DNA of 64,000 bases. Source: Variovorax sp. HW608. GTDB taxonomy: Bacteria > Pseudomonadota > Gammaproteobacteria > Burkholderiales > Burkholderiaceae_C. A program made the translations under genes and the position numbers. The stretch lies in the NCBI RefSeq assembly GCF_900090195.1, contig NZ_LT607803.1, positions 6,660,229 to 6,724,228 on the forward strand, written 5' to 3'. Position 1 is the stretch's first letter; each line of letters opens with the position of its first letter. Below the pieces are notes generated by a model, which was not told where the DNA came from, did not search any database, and worked only from the letters and a program-made list of their open reading frames with translations. Positions 9,540 to 20,477 of the stretch are shown piece by piece.

Positions 9540-10750
9540 GCGGCGGGCTGCTCGATGTCGAAGACCTGGCGCAGGTAGGCGAGATAGCGCTCGTCCTCGC
9601 ACATGTTCTTGGACGGCGTGTCGGAGAGCTTCGCGACCGGCTGGTCGTTGCAGGCGATCATCTTGATGACGATCTGCAGCGGCTCGTAGCCGAGGTCGTT
9701 GGTCAGATTGGTGCCGATGCCGAAGGCGAGCTGGCAGCGGCCCCTGAACTGCTGGTAGAGCTCGATGGTGCGCGGCACCGTGAGGCTGTCGCTGAAGATC
9801 AGCGTCTTGGTCTGCGGATCGACCCGATTCGCGGCATAGTGCGCCAGCATCCGTTCGCCCCATTGGAACGGATCGCCGCTGTCGTGGCGAGCGCCGTCGA
9901 AGAGCTTGCAGAAGTACAGGTCGAAGTCGCGCAGGAAGGCGCTCATGCCGTAGACGTCCGACAGCGCGATCCCGAGGTCACCCCGGTATTCCCGCGCCCA
10001 GGTCTCGAAGCCGTACACCTGGCTGTCGCGCAGACGCGGCCCGAGCGCCTGGCAGGCCTGGAGGTACTCGTGCGCCATCGTGCCGAGCGGGATCAGCCCG
10101 AGCTTCATCGCATACAGCACGTTGCTCGTGCCGGCGAACTGCGGCAGCTTGGGGAGGCCGCGCGGCTGCGGCGAGGTCACGGCCCCAAGCTTGTCGGAGA
10201 GCGTGCGCAGCACTTCCTCGTGCCATTCGTTGGAGAAACGGCGGCGCGTGCCGTAATCGGCGATCTTGAGGTCGGCCAGCCGATCCTCCTGCAACTGCGC
10301 GATCTTGGCATCGAGCCGGCGGCGCCCCTCGGCGTAGTCGGGCTGCGGCTGCGTGTTGCGGAAGTAGACCTCGTTGACGATCGACAGCACCGGGATCTCG
10401 AACAGGATCGTGTGCAGCCAGGGGCCCCGGATCCGGATGTCGAGCTCGCCGGATGGCAGCGGGATGATGTTGATGTACTTCTCGTTGAGGCGGAACAGCC
10501 CGAGGAAGTCCACGAAATCGCTCTTGATGAAACGCATCGAGCGCAGGTAGCTGAGCTCCGCGTCCTTGAACTGCAGCGAGCACAGATGGCGGATCTCCTC
10601 GCGGATCTGCCCGGCGAAGCGCGCGAGGTCGACGCCCGGGTTGCGGCACTTGAAGCGGTATTCGACGCGCGCGCCCGGGAAGTGATGCAGCACGACCTGC
10701 ATCATGGTGAACTTGTAGAGATCGGTGTCGAGCAGGCTTTGGATGATCAT
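9536..10750 (-). CDS. pncB: Nicotinate phosphoribosyltransferase
   Basis: PncB converts nicotinate, PRPP and ATP into nicotinate mononucleotide in the NAD salvage (Preiss-Handler) pathway. The 404-residue length is normal. Diagnostic stretches are [57 protein letters not shown] (H227 corresponds to the histidine autophosphorylated in the Salmonella enzyme), [18 protein letters not shown] and [10 protein letters not shown]. It is the first gene of the run transcribed toward rmuC, and its stop overlaps the antiporter start. Confidence 0.97.
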   Translation of the reverse strand: MIIQSLLDTDLYKFTMMQVVLHHFPGARVEYRFKCRNPGVDLARFAGQIREEIRHLCSLQFKDAELSYLRSMRFIKSDFVDFLGLFRLNEKYINIIPLPSGELDIRIRGPWLHTILFEIPVLSIVNEVYFRNTQPQPDYAEGRRRLDAKIAQLQEDRLADLKIADYGTRRRFSNEWHEEVLRTLSDKLGAVTSPQPRGLPKLPQFAGTSNVLYAMKLGLIPLGTMAHEYLQACQALGPRLRDSQVYGFETWAREYRGDLGIALSDVYGMSAFLRDFDLYFCKLFDGARHDSGDPFQWGERMLAHYAANRVDPQTKTLIFSDSLTVPRTIELYQQFRGRCQLAFGIGTNLTNDLGYEPLQIVIKMIACNDQPVAKLSDTPSKNMCEDERYLAYLRQVFDIEQPAA

Positions 10751-10932
10751 GATGCGCGCGCTGGTCTCCGGGTAATCGGCGTGCGTTCGATTATCACGGC
10801 CTGCGTCGGCAAGTGCCTACGACCCCTTCCCCGTGAGTCCTACCAAGGCGTCCATTCGGCGACGCGACAGTGATTTCACGCCGGCAGAACCGCACCGGCG
10901 ACTCAACCTCATCTGACCGAAGGAGATCCCTC

Positions 10933-11166
10933 ATGAACAAGGACACCGTCCAAGGCAACTGGAAGCAGCTCAAGGGGAAGATCAAGGAGCAATGGGGCAA
11001 GCTGACCGACGACGATTTCGATGTCATCGCCGGCAAGCGCGACCAGTTGCTGGGACGCATCCAGGAACGGCACGGCCTCAGCCGGGACGAGGCGGAACGG
11101 CAGGTCGCCGAATGGGAAAACCGCGACGGCCGCACCCCTGCCGCCATCTGGATGGAGCGCGTCTGA
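10933..11166 (+). CDS. CsbD family stress protein
   Basis: A 77-residue hydrophilic protein with the CsbD pattern: NKDTVQGNWKQLKGKIKEQWGKLTDDD followed by GKRDQLLGRIQERHG. CsbD-like proteins are abundant small proteins induced by general stress; their molecular function is unknown. The ATG at 10933 is preceded by a strong AAGGAGA ribosome site at 10919-10925. The frame is open further upstream but without a comparable ribosome site. An imperfect palindrome with GTCG/CGAC ends lies about 110 bp upstream (10805-10823) and could be an operator. Confidence 0.9.
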   Translation: MNKDTVQGNWKQLKGKIKEQWGKLTDDDFDVIAGKRDQLLGRIQERHGLSRDEAERQVAEWENRDGRTPAAIWMERV

Positions 11167-11229
11167 ACCCGCGGGCGCCAGACGCTGCATCCAACCCCCA
11201 ACCGATTTGCAACTTCAGAGGACACTGTC

Positions 11230-11628
11230 ATGAAAAAGCATCTGCTCATGATTGCCATCGCTTCGACCTGCCTCGTGGCGGGCCAGGCCAGCGCAATGAC
11301 CCAGGACGAGTACAAGGTCGCCAAGGAAAAGATCGAGGCTGACTACAAGGTCGACAAGACGCAATGCGACACCTTGAAGGAAAACGCCAAGGACGTGTGC
11401 CACAAGGAAGCCAAGGGCAAGGAAGCCGTTGCCAAGGCCGAACTCGAACAGCAATACAAGCCCAGCGACCGCCATGCGCGCGAGGTGAAGGAAGAAAAGG
11501 TCAAGGCCGCCTACGAGGTCGCCAAGGAAAAGTGCGACGACATGAAGAGCGACGCCAAGAGCGCTTGCGAGAAGCAGGCCAAGGCCGACGAGGATCGCGG
11601 CAAGGCCGAACTGCGCGCGATGAAATAA
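11230..11628 (+). CDS. Exported Lys/Glu-rich helical protein of unknown function
   Basis: The 132-residue product starts with a clear signal peptide (MKKHLLMIAIASTCLVAGQASA, cleavage after ASA). The mature part is almost all charged helix with four cysteines, in two related units: YKVAKEKIEADYKVDKTQCDTL with KDVCHKEAKGKE, and YEVAKEKCDDMKSDAKSACEKQ. The repeat suggests internal duplication, and cysteine pairs may form disulfides in the periplasm. I do not recognise a named family; similar Burkholderiales proteins are often labelled TolA-like only because of composition. It follows the CsbD gene by 63 bp and may share its stress-linked expression. Confidence 0.85.
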   Translation: MKKHLLMIAIASTCLVAGQASAMTQDEYKVAKEKIEADYKVDKTQCDTLKENAKDVCHKEAKGKEAVAKAELEQQYKPSDRHAREVKEEKVKAAYEVAKEKCDDMKSDAKSACEKQAKADEDRGKAELRAMK

Positions 11629-11640
11629 CGCTCACCCCCA

Positions 11641-11721
11641 GCCTCGCCCACTTCGTGTGGCTCTGACACCCCCTCTCCGGGGGCAACCCCAGCGGCCCGG
11701 CAAAGCCGGTTCCGCGGGGTT
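11641..11721 (+). repeat. Dispersed palindromic intergenic repeat, copy 1
   Basis: Shares CACTTCGTG, GGGGGCAAC and AGCGGCCCGGC with a second copy at 32415-32491. The core at 11685-11721 folds as AACCCC/GGGGTT around GCGG/CCGC and CCGGC/GCCGG with an AAA loop. A separate CCCCC/GGGGG hairpin precedes it. It lies after the Lys-rich protein gene and at the 3' side of the convergent thioesterase gene, so it may act as a bidirectional terminator or mRNA-end structure. Confidence 0.85.
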
Positions 11722-11744
11722 CCTGGCCTGACCCTGGCGAGGCG

Positions 11745-12182
11745 TCAGGCGCGCAAGTCGTCCACCACCGCCTGCAGCGCTGCGGGCAATCTCACTGGTC
11801 GCTGCGTGTCGCGATCGACGTACACGTGCACGAAATGGCCCTGCGCAGCGGCGGTTTCGGCGCCCTCGGCGAAGAGGCCGATCTCGTAGTGCACGCTCGA
11901 ACTCCCCGCGCGCGCGACGCGGATTCCAGCCTCCACCGTCTGCGGGTAAGCCAGCGGCGAAAAGTAGTTGCAGCGCGTCTCGACCACGAAGCCGATCGTC
12001 TTGCCGTGATGGATGTCCAGCGCGCCGCGCTCGATCAGGTGCGTGTTCACCGCCGTGTCGAACCAGCTGTAGTAGACGACGTTGTTGACATGGCCGTACA
12101 TGTCGTTGTCCATCCACCGCGTCGGGATCTTGCGGAAGACGCGGTAGCTGCTGCGTGGCTGGGGAGTCGGTCGGTCGCTCAT
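11745..12182 (-). CDS. Acyl-CoA thioesterase, 4-hydroxybenzoyl-CoA thioesterase/YbgC type
   Basis: A 145-residue hotdog-fold protein. The segment PTRWMDNDMYGHVNNVVYYSW contains the catalytic aspartate motif (D-x-D-x-x-G-H-V-N-N) of the YbgC/4HBT group, followed by the long helix (WFDTAVNTHLIE). It should hydrolyse acyl-CoA thioesters in the cytoplasm; the natural substrate is not evident. The ATG at 12182 overlaps the stop of the histone deacetylase-like gene (ATGA), so the two are coupled. Confidence 0.9.
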   Translation of the reverse strand: MSDRPTPQPRSSYRVFRKIPTRWMDNDMYGHVNNVVYYSWFDTAVNTHLIERGALDIHHGKTIGFVVETRCNYFSPLAYPQTVEAGIRVARAGSSSVHYEIGLFAEGAETAAAQGHFVHVYVDRDTQRPVRLPAALQAVVDDLRA

Positions 12183-13108
12183 GGCGCGGCATTTTGCCAG
12201 CGGCGCCAGTATTCGAAGGCCACGCGGAAGGTGCCGAGCTGGACCTGCACCGTCTCCGCGATGTCCGCCGCATAGCCGCCCGCCATGGCGAATGCCAGGG
12301 GGATGCGGCGCTGCCACGCGAAGTCGAACACCCGGCGGTCGCGCGCCTCCAGGCCATCGAAGCTCAGCTTGAGACGCCCGAGCCGGTCGCGCTCGAACGG
12401 GTCCGCGCCGGCCAGGTAGATCACCAGCCCCGGCGTGAAGCGGCGCTCCAGTTCGCCCAGCGCCTGCTCCACCGCCGCGAGGTAGTCCGCGTCGCCGCAG
12501 CCATCGGGCAGTTCGACGTCGAGGTCGCTGGCCTCCTTGCGAAAAGGAAAGTTCTTCTGCCCGTGGATCGACAGCGTGAACACGCTGGGATCGCCCTGGA
12601 AGATGCGCGCGGTCCCGTTGCCCTGGTGCACGTCCAGATCGACGATCGCGACCTGCAGCGGGGCACGCGCGCGGCGGCCGTGCTCCGCCTGCATGAGCCG
12701 CGCGGCGACGGCCGCATCGTTGAAGACGCAGAAGCCCCCGCCCTTGTCGGCGCTGGCGTGGTGCGTGCCGCCGGCCATGTTGCCCGACACGCCGTCGGCG
12801 AAGGCCGCCCGGCAGGCCTCGATGGTCGCGCCGGTGGAGCGGCGCGAGCGCTCGACCATCGCCTCGCTCCACGGGAAGCCGATCTCGCGCATCGCCGCGG
12901 CGCTCACGCTGCCGTCGCTGATCGATGCGATCCATTGCGGCGTATGAACCAGGGCGAGCTCGCCGTCGCTGGCCCGCGGCGCCTCGAACATGCGAACCGC
13001 CGGCAACTGGCGTTCGAGCCCCTGGCGCAACAGGGCGTACCGTCCCATCGGAAAACGGTGGCCCGGCGGCAGCGGCAGAACGAACTGGCCCGAATAAAAG
13101 GCACGCAT
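12179..13108 (-). CDS. Histone deacetylase superfamily amidohydrolase
   Basis: A zinc-dependent deacetylase of the HDAC/AcuC/acetylpolyamine amidohydrolase superfamily. Motifs are in order: NMAGGTHHASADKGGGFCVF (paired histidines), VAIVDLDVHQGNGTARIFQ (zinc ligands D and H), LAGADPFERDRLGRLKLS (third ligand D) and FAMAGGYA. I start it at the ATG at 13108 (MRAFYSGQF); 15 more upstream codons are open but not conserved-looking. Substrates in bacteria include acetylated polyamines and acetylated enzymes, and none is indicated here. It is coupled to the downstream thioesterase and divergent from the phasin gene. Confidence 0.92.
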   Translation of the reverse strand: MRAFYSGQFVLPLPPGHRFPMGRYALLRQGLERQLPAVRMFEAPRASDGELALVHTPQWIASISDGSVSAAAMREIGFPWSEAMVERSRRSTGATIEACRAAFADGVSGNMAGGTHHASADKGGGFCVFNDAAVAARLMQAEHGRRARAPLQVAIVDLDVHQGNGTARIFQGDPSVFTLSIHGQKNFPFRKEASDLDVELPDGCGDADYLAAVEQALGELERRFTPGLVIYLAGADPFERDRLGRLKLSFDGLEARDRRVFDFAWQRRIPLAFAMAGGYAADIAETVQVQLGTFRVAFEYWRRWQNAAP

Positions 13109-13144
13109 CGCAACATTTTCGCGATTTAGAAATTGCCGCCTAAA

Positions 13145-13158
13145 TTGCTGCAAAGCAA
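13145..13158. promoter_or_regulatory. Candidate PhaR operator upstream of the phasin gene
   Basis: TTGC-TGCAAA-GCAA is an inverted repeat just upstream of the putative phasin -35 element. PhaR repressors of polyhydroxybutyrate producers bind TGC/GCA-rich palindromes before phasin genes. The assignment rests on that similarity and position only. Confidence 0.45.
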
Positions 13159-13168
13159 CAAAAACCCC

Positions 13169-13196
13169 TTGTCCAGAATCATTGCCTCGCTAATAC
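13169..13196 (+). promoter_or_regulatory. Putative sigma-70 promoter of the phasin gene
   Basis: TTGTCC (13169-13174) and TAATAC (13191-13196) are separated by 16 bp, about 80 bp before the phasin start. Confidence 0.45.
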
Positions 13197-13277
13197 TTGA
13201 GGCCATGCTGCACCGCAACATTGGAGAGGGGCAGCTTCAACGTGAATCCATCCCTCAACCCAAACTGGAGCTCCCAA

Positions 13278-13835
13278 ATGGCACTCACCGCTGACCAACT
13301 GATCGCCGCTCAAAAAGCCAACCTCGAAACCCTCTTCGGCCTGACCAACAAGGCCTTCGAAGGCGTTGAAAAGCTGGTCGAACTCAATGTGACCGCTTCC
13401 AAGGCCGCCCTGACCGAAGCCGCCGATGCCAGCCAGGCCCTGCTGAACGTCAAGGACGCCCAGGAACTGCTCGCCCTGCAAGCCAGCCTGTTCCAGCCCC
13501 TGGCCGAGAAGACCGCTGCCTACAGCCGTCACCTGTACGACATCGCCCAAGGCACGGGCGCCGAGTTCACCAAGGCTTTCGAAGTCAAGGCCGCTGAAGC
13601 GCAGCAAGCCTTCGTCGGCCTGGTCGACAGCGCCGCCAAGAACGCGCCCGCCGGTTCGGAAACCGCCGTCGCCGTGATGAAGAGCGCCGTGGCCGCCGCC
13701 AACAACGCTTTCGAATCGGTGCAAAAGGCTGTCAAGCAAGCCACCGACGTCGCGGAAGCCAACTTCCAGGCCGTGTCCACCACCGCCGTGAACGCCGCCA
13801 AGAGCACCGCTCAAACGGCTTCGCGCAAGCGCTAA
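13278..13835 (+). CDS. phaP: Phasin family protein
   Basis: Phasins coat polyhydroxyalkanoate granules and control their number and size. The 185-residue product has the phasin_2 pattern: [20 protein letters not shown], then amphipathic Ala-rich helices ([20 protein letters not shown]) and a basic C-terminus (TASRKR). Length, lack of membrane segments and Ala/Val/Lys richness fit. The ATG at 13278 is preceded by GGAG at 13268-13271. Codon use is strongly biased toward single preferred codons (AAG, CTG, GCC), as expected of a highly expressed protein. A PhaR-like palindrome and a promoter lie upstream; a strong terminator follows. Confidence 0.94.
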   Translation: MALTADQLIAAQKANLETLFGLTNKAFEGVEKLVELNVTASKAALTEAADASQALLNVKDAQELLALQASLFQPLAEKTAAYSRHLYDIAQGTGAEFTKAFEVKAAEAQQAFVGLVDSAAKNAPAGSETAVAVMKSAVAAANNAFESVQKAVKQATDVAEANFQAVSTTAVNAAKSTAQTASRKR

Positions 13836-13908
13836 GCCATCATCACCAACAACCGCCCGCCTCGAGCGGGCGCAGATTGTCTCCTTGGGTCCTTCGGGAT
13901 CCAATTCA

Positions 13909-13937
13909 GGCCTCGTCTCCGGACGAGGCCTTTTTTT
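13909..13937 (+). terminator. Rho-independent terminator after the phasin gene
   Basis: GGCCTCGTC (13909-13917) pairs with GACGAGGCC (13922-13930) across a four-base loop, followed by seven T residues. Confidence 0.9.
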
Positions 13938-13997
13938 GTGCCCGCCTCGGCTTCGATAATCGCCCGGTTGCACAACTGAGACACAGGAGAAAAGCTC

Positions 13998-14756
13998 ATG
14001 CAGATCGCAGGCAAGGTTTTCATCGTCACCGGCGGAGCCTCGGGGCTCGGCGAAGGCACGGCGCGGATGCTGGCGGCCAATGGCGGCAAGGTCGTCGTCG
14101 CCGACATGCAGGCCGACAAGGGCGAAGCGGTCGCCAAGGAGATCGGCGGGGTCTTCGTCAAATGCGACGTGAGCCAGGAAGCGGACGGCCAGGCCGCCGT
14201 GGCCGCCGCCCTCAAGCTGGGCAAGCTGATGGGCCTCGTCAACTGCGCCGGCATCGCGCCCGCCGAGAAGACGGTCGGCAAGAACGGGCCGCACGGCCTG
14301 GCGGTCTTCAGCAAGACCGTGATGGTCAACCTCGTGGGCAGCTTCAACATGATCCGCCTGGCCGCCGACGCGATGAGCAGGAACGAGCCCGAGTCGACCG
14401 GCGAGCGCGGCGTGCTGATCTCCACCGCCTCCGTCGCCGCCTACGACGGCCAGATCGGCCAGGCTGCCTACAGCGCATCGAAGGGCGGCGTCGTCGGCAT
14501 GACCTTGCCGATCGCGCGAGATCTGGCGCGCAGCGGCATCCGCAACATGACGATCGCTCCGGGCATCTTCGGCACGCCGATGCTGTTCGGCATGCCCCAG
14601 GAAGTGCAGGACGCGCTGGCCGCGAGCGTGCCCTTCCCTTCGCGCCTGGGCACGCCCGAGGACTACGCGAAGCTCGCCCGCCACATCATCGAGAACGACA
14701 TGCTCAACGGCGAGGTGATCCGGCTCGACGGCGCGATTCGGCTGGCGCCGCGCTGA
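13998..14756 (+). CDS. SDR oxidoreductase, 3-hydroxyacyl-CoA dehydrogenase (HSD10-like) type
   Basis: A 252-residue classical short-chain dehydrogenase. The NAD-binding glycine motif is [18 protein letters not shown], the cofactor-choice loop ends VVVADMQ (Asp favours NAD), NCAG is in [10 protein letters not shown], and the catalytic Ser and YxxxK are in [25 protein letters not shown]. The sequence around [22 protein letters not shown] resembles mitochondrial 17-beta-HSD10/3-hydroxyacyl-CoA dehydrogenase type II, which suggests fatty-acid or branched-chain acyl-CoA oxidation. A ribosome site (GGAGAAA) precedes the ATG. It stands alone, convergent with the YihY gene. Confidence 0.9.
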   Translation: MQIAGKVFIVTGGASGLGEGTARMLAANGGKVVVADMQADKGEAVAKEIGGVFVKCDVSQEADGQAAVAAALKLGKLMGLVNCAGIAPAEKTVGKNGPHGLAVFSKTVMVNLVGSFNMIRLAADAMSRNEPESTGERGVLISTASVAAYDGQIGQAAYSASKGGVVGMTLPIARDLARSGIRNMTIAPGIFGTPMLFGMPQEVQDALAASVPFPSRLGTPEDYAKLARHIIENDMLNGEVIRLDGAIRLAPR

Positions 14757-14761
14757 AAGGA

Positions 14762-14840
14762 TGTAGCCCCCACGCTCCCTCACTCCGTGTAGTCGCTGCC
14801 CCCCAAGGGGGCCGCAGGCCGCCTTGGGGCGGCCCGGCGC
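14762..14840 (+). repeat. GC-rich intergenic repeat running into the yihY-like 3' end
   Basis: The stretch contains CACTCCGTGTAGTCGCTGC, a CCCCCCAAGGGGG hairpin and CCGCCTTGGGGCGGCCCGGC. CACT-CGTG and the C-run/G-run hairpin relate it to the copies at 11641 and 32415, though the downstream part differs. It overlaps the last 20 or so codons of the YihY-family gene. Confidence 0.6.
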
Positions 14841-15766
14841 CGGCCTGGTGCCGCTTCGCTCCCCAGGGCGCCTTCGGTATCGTCGGGCGGCTTCATGCTG
14901 CCCGTGCGCTCCAGGCGCTCGTACTGCGCGATGACCTGCGCGCCGAACAGCACCAGCGTGGCGGCGATCTCCAGGCTCAGGAGCACCACGATCGCCGTCG
15001 TCAGCGAGCCGTAGACCACGCTCACCTGCGACAGCTTCGCGAAATAGAGCACCAGCACCCGGCGCGTGACTTCCCAGAGCAAGGTCGCAGTCACGCCGCC
15101 GAGCAGCGCATGGTGAAGCCTCAGGTGCCCGACCGGCATCACCAGGTAGAGCGAGGTCAGCATGAAGATCTCGCCGGCGAGGCCGAGCAGATACAGCAGC
15201 AACCCCGACACCCCCGAGAGCGACCAGCTGTGGCCGAGCAGTTCGACGCGCTCTTCCCCGATGACCTGCAGCGCGCCGGACACCAGCGTGACCAGCAGCA
15301 GTCCGATGCACAGGCAGAAGATGTAGATGTACGGCATCACCGCCGACATCAGGAAATGCCGCGAATGATCGGCCTTGCGATGGTGGAAGATCACCGCCAT
15401 CGCGCTCTCCAGCACCGTGAAGGCGAGCGAGCTGAAGAAGATCATCGTCAGCAGCAATACCGGCCCGAGCACGTCGGCATGGGTGAGGAAATTCGACAGC
15501 TCGGCCACGAGCGCACGCGACTGCCCCGGCACGAGCCATTCGAGGTAGCGCCCGACCGCACCGAGCAGCGCGGACTGGTCGATGAAGTGCGACAGCGCGA
15601 TGACGCTGACGATCAGGAGCGGCACGATCGACAGCAGCGCGTAATAGGCGACCGCGCCCGCCAGCAGCAGCCCCTGGTTGGCCTTGAAGGCCTTGAGCGC
15701 CTCCCACATGAACCTCATGGGGTGTTTCAGGAGCGGCGCGACGTGATGGATGGATCGGGGGATCAT
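14780..15766 (-). CDS. YihY/BrkB family inner-membrane protein
   Basis: A 328-residue polytopic membrane protein of the YihY (formerly ribonuclease BN/virulence factor BrkB) family. About six hydrophobic segments are visible, including LLLAGAVAYYALLSIVPLL, VLLLTMIFFSSLAFTVLESA and SAVMPYIYIFCLCIGLLLVT, with the family signature KANQGLLLAGAVAYYALLSI. The function is unsettled; the old RNase claim was withdrawn. The start is taken at ATG 15766 (MIPRSIHHVAP), with an alternative Met before RFMWEALK. The last 20 residues ([20 protein letters not shown]) are encoded by a GC-rich intergenic repeat and look like an acquired tail. It is divergent from dnaG. Confidence 0.9.
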   Translation of the reverse strand: MIPRSIHHVAPLLKHPMRFMWEALKAFKANQGLLLAGAVAYYALLSIVPLLIVSVIALSHFIDQSALLGAVGRYLEWLVPGQSRALVAELSNFLTHADVLGPVLLLTMIFFSSLAFTVLESAMAVIFHHRKADHSRHFLMSAVMPYIYIFCLCIGLLLVTLVSGALQVIGEERVELLGHSWSLSGVSGLLLYLLGLAGEIFMLTSLYLVMPVGHLRLHHALLGGVTATLLWEVTRRVLVLYFAKLSQVSVVYGSLTTAIVVLLSLEIAATLVLFGAQVIAQYERLERTGSMKPPDDTEGALGSEAAPGRRRAAPRRPAAPLGGSDYTE

Positions 15767-15847
15767 CGGTCGCTTTCGGGAAGACCAGTATGCCGCCGCC
15801 CGGCGAGCGTTTGATGGCTTGCGTATCATTTGCCGCTCTCCGCCTAC

Positions 15848-17800
15848 ATGACCATCCCCGCTTCTTTCATCCAGGAACTGATCGCGCGCGCCGACGTCGT
15901 GGAGATCGTCGGACGCTACGTGCAGCTCAAGAAGGCGGGTGCCAACTTCATGGGCCTGTGCCCGTTCCACGGGGAGAAGTCGCCGTCGTTCTCGGTCAGC
16001 CCGACCAAGCAGTTCTATCACTGCTTCGGCTGCGGCGCGCATGGCAACGCGATCGGCTTCCTGATGGAACACGCGGGCATGGGCTTCGTCGAGGCGGTGC
16101 ATGACCTCGCCGGGCAGTACGGCATGCAGGTGCCCGAGGACAACGCCTCGCCCGAGGAACGCGCACGCGCCGCCGGCCAGCGCCAGAAGCAGGCGACGCT
16201 GACCGAGGTGCTGGTGAAGGCGGGCGACGCCTATCGCAAGCACCTGCGGCAGTCGAAGGGTGCCATCGACTACTTGAAGGGCCGCGGCGTCTCGGGCGAG
16301 ATCGCGCGCCACTTCGGCATCGGCTATGCGCCGGCTGGCTGGCGCACGCTGGCCAGCGTGTTCCCTGACTACGACGACCCGCTCTTGACCGAAAGCGGAC
16401 TCGTGATCGCCGCCGAAGCGGACGACAGCGGCGAAGGCAAGCGCTACGACCGGTTCCGCGACCGGGTGATGTTCCCGATCCGCAACGTCAAGGGCGAGTG
16501 CATCGGATTCGGCGGCCGGGTGCTCGGCGACGAGAAGCCCAAGTACCTGAATTCGCCCGAAACGCCGGTCTTCAGCAAGGGGCGGGAGCTCTACGGGCTC
16601 TTCGAAGCCCGCGCCGCCTTCCGCGAGCGCGGCTATGCCCTCGTCACCGAGGGCTACATGGACGTGGTGGCGCTCGCCCAGCTCGGCTTTCCGAACGCGG
16701 TCGCAACGCTGGGCACCGCCTGCACGCCCGAGCACGTGCAGAAGCTGTTCCGCTTCACCGACGCCGTGGTCTTCAGCTTCGACGGCGACGCCGCCGGCCG
16801 GCGCGCCGCGCGCAAGGCGCTCGACGGCGCCCTGGCCTACGCGACGGACGTGCGCAGCATCAAGTTCCTCTTCCTGCCGGCGGAGCACGACCCCGACAGC
16901 TTCATCCGGGAATTCGGCGCCGATGCGTTCGCGCGCTTCGTGAACGAGGCCACCCCGCTCAGCCGGTTCATGATCGAAGCCGCGCGCGAGGGCTGCGACC
17001 TGGGAACGGCCGAAGGCCGCGCGCACATGGCCAGCAACGCCCGGCCGCTGTGGACCGCGCTGCCGGAAGGCGCCCTCAAGCGCCAGTTGCTCGGCGAAAT
17101 CGCGGGCCTGGTGCAGCTGAGCGGCCAGGAACTCGGCGAGCTGTGGGCGCCCTCGGCCGCCAAGGCGCCCCAGCCCCCGGCCATGCCGTCCGCCGCCAGC
17201 GACGGCGACTGGAGCGCCTGGACCGACCGCGGCGAATGGGTCGAAGACGCGCCCCGGAGCTTTCCGGACCGGCGGCGCTTCAGATCCTCCCGGACGGCGT
17301 CGCCGCCGCGTCCCCCGCCGGGCGGGCGCAAGCTGCCGACGAGCCGGCCCGACGTGGCGGCGCGGCTCGTGATGTCGAACATGGCCGAATGGGAGGGCCT
17401 GTCGCACGAGCTCCACGCCATGCTCTGCGCCCTGCCCGGCGATCACGGGCCGCTCTTCGCCTGGCTCGACAGCCAGCTGCACGAGCATGGCGTCCAGCCC
17501 TGGGCGGCGCTGCGCGAAGGATTGCGGGACCAGCCCTTCGAGGCGCTCGCCCTGCGCGTCATGACCGGCCCCGAGGGCGGCCCGCTGGTGAGCGCCGAGG
17601 GCGAAGGCGCCGCCGACGCGGCGCACGAGCTGCGCAACGTGCTCGACTACATGCTCGACGACCTCCTGAAGGCCCAGCAGAGCGAGGCGATCGACGCCGT
17701 CGGAAGCGATCCGCTGGCCCTGGAACGCTACAAGGCCCTGGAAGTGCGGCGGCTCGAGTTGCGCAAGCGCCTGAAACCGGGTACGCCGGGCAGCACTTGA
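15848..17800 (+). CDS. dnaG: DNA primase
   Basis: DnaG synthesises the RNA primers for replication and binds the DnaB helicase. The 650-residue protein has the N-terminal zinc finger (C38-x2-H41, then YHCFGCG), the RNA polymerase core with the TOPRIM fold (YALVTEGYMDVVALAQLG and VVFSFDGDAAGRRAARKAL), a Pro/Arg-rich linker (about 430-500) and a helical C-terminal DnaB-binding domain. I start at ATG 15848 (MTIPASFIQEL), matching other primases. rpoD follows 288 bp downstream; rpsU, which completes the classical macromolecular synthesis operon, is not next to it. Confidence 0.98.
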   Translation: MTIPASFIQELIARADVVEIVGRYVQLKKAGANFMGLCPFHGEKSPSFSVSPTKQFYHCFGCGAHGNAIGFLMEHAGMGFVEAVHDLAGQYGMQVPEDNASPEERARAAGQRQKQATLTEVLVKAGDAYRKHLRQSKGAIDYLKGRGVSGEIARHFGIGYAPAGWRTLASVFPDYDDPLLTESGLVIAAEADDSGEGKRYDRFRDRVMFPIRNVKGECIGFGGRVLGDEKPKYLNSPETPVFSKGRELYGLFEARAAFRERGYALVTEGYMDVVALAQLGFPNAVATLGTACTPEHVQKLFRFTDAVVFSFDGDAAGRRAARKALDGALAYATDVRSIKFLFLPAEHDPDSFIREFGADAFARFVNEATPLSRFMIEAAREGCDLGTAEGRAHMASNARPLWTALPEGALKRQLLGEIAGLVQLSGQELGELWAPSAAKAPQPPAMPSAASDGDWSAWTDRGEWVEDAPRSFPDRRRFRSSRTASPPRPPPGGRKLPTSRPDVAARLVMSNMAEWEGLSHELHAMLCALPGDHGPLFAWLDSQLHEHGVQPWAALREGLRDQPFEALALRVMTGPEGGPLVSAEGEGAADAAHELRNVLDYMLDDLLKAQQSEAIDAVGSDPLALERYKALEVRRLELRKRLKPGTPGST

Positions 17801-17822
17801 AAAAGCTGTAACACGCTATAAT
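17797..17822 (+). promoter_or_regulatory. Putative rpoD promoter with consensus TATAAT
   Basis: TATAAT (17817-17822) is a perfect -10 hexamer just after the dnaG stop. TTGAAA (17797-17802) is only 14 bp upstream, which is too short for a normal -35; the hexamer at 17 bp spacing (CACTTG) is poor. So the -10 is convincing and the -35 is not. Confidence 0.4.
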
Positions 17823-17933
17823 CTAAGGCTTCGCCAGACGCCAGCCGTGTCTGGCACAAGGCAAGAGCGACAGCAGCACCTCCGGGCCGGCCCCAAGCGC
17901 AATGCACTTCCCGACGGGAAACGGGTCAATACA

Positions 17934-18008
17934 CCGCAAGGACTGCACACCAAATGATCGCCCGACATCTTGCCTTTTGAAGGCTCTGCGGGGACTCGGT
18001 CCTTGCGG
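17934..18008 (+). promoter_or_regulatory. Structured leader upstream of rpoD
   Basis: CCGCAAGGAC (17934-17943) pairs perfectly with GTCCTTGCGG (17999-18008) across a 55-nt loop, and a GCCTT/AAGGC hairpin (17972-17984) is nested inside. The structure lies in the long gap between dnaG and rpoD, ending 80 bp before the rpoD start. A regulatory role is inferred. Confidence 0.45.
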
Positions 18009-18088
18009 CCTCAGTGTTTGTGCTCCTGCCTGCGCCGGGTTTGTGGCGCCTGTGATTCCGCTTGGTCCATCTTGTTCTACGAGGTTTT

Positions 18089-20401
<2,313 letters not shown>

Positions 20402-20420
20402 TCTCCAGCGATCGGAATCT

Positions 20421-20447
20421 GAAGGCGCCTGAGGGCGCCTTCTTTTT
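20421..20447 (+). terminator. Rho-independent terminator of rpoD
   Basis: GAAGGCGCC (20421-20429) pairs with GGCGCCTTC (20434-20442) over a four-base loop, followed by five T residues. Confidence 0.9.
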
Positions 20448-20477
20448 GCTCAAGAACAAGAAGGAGACCCAAGACGG

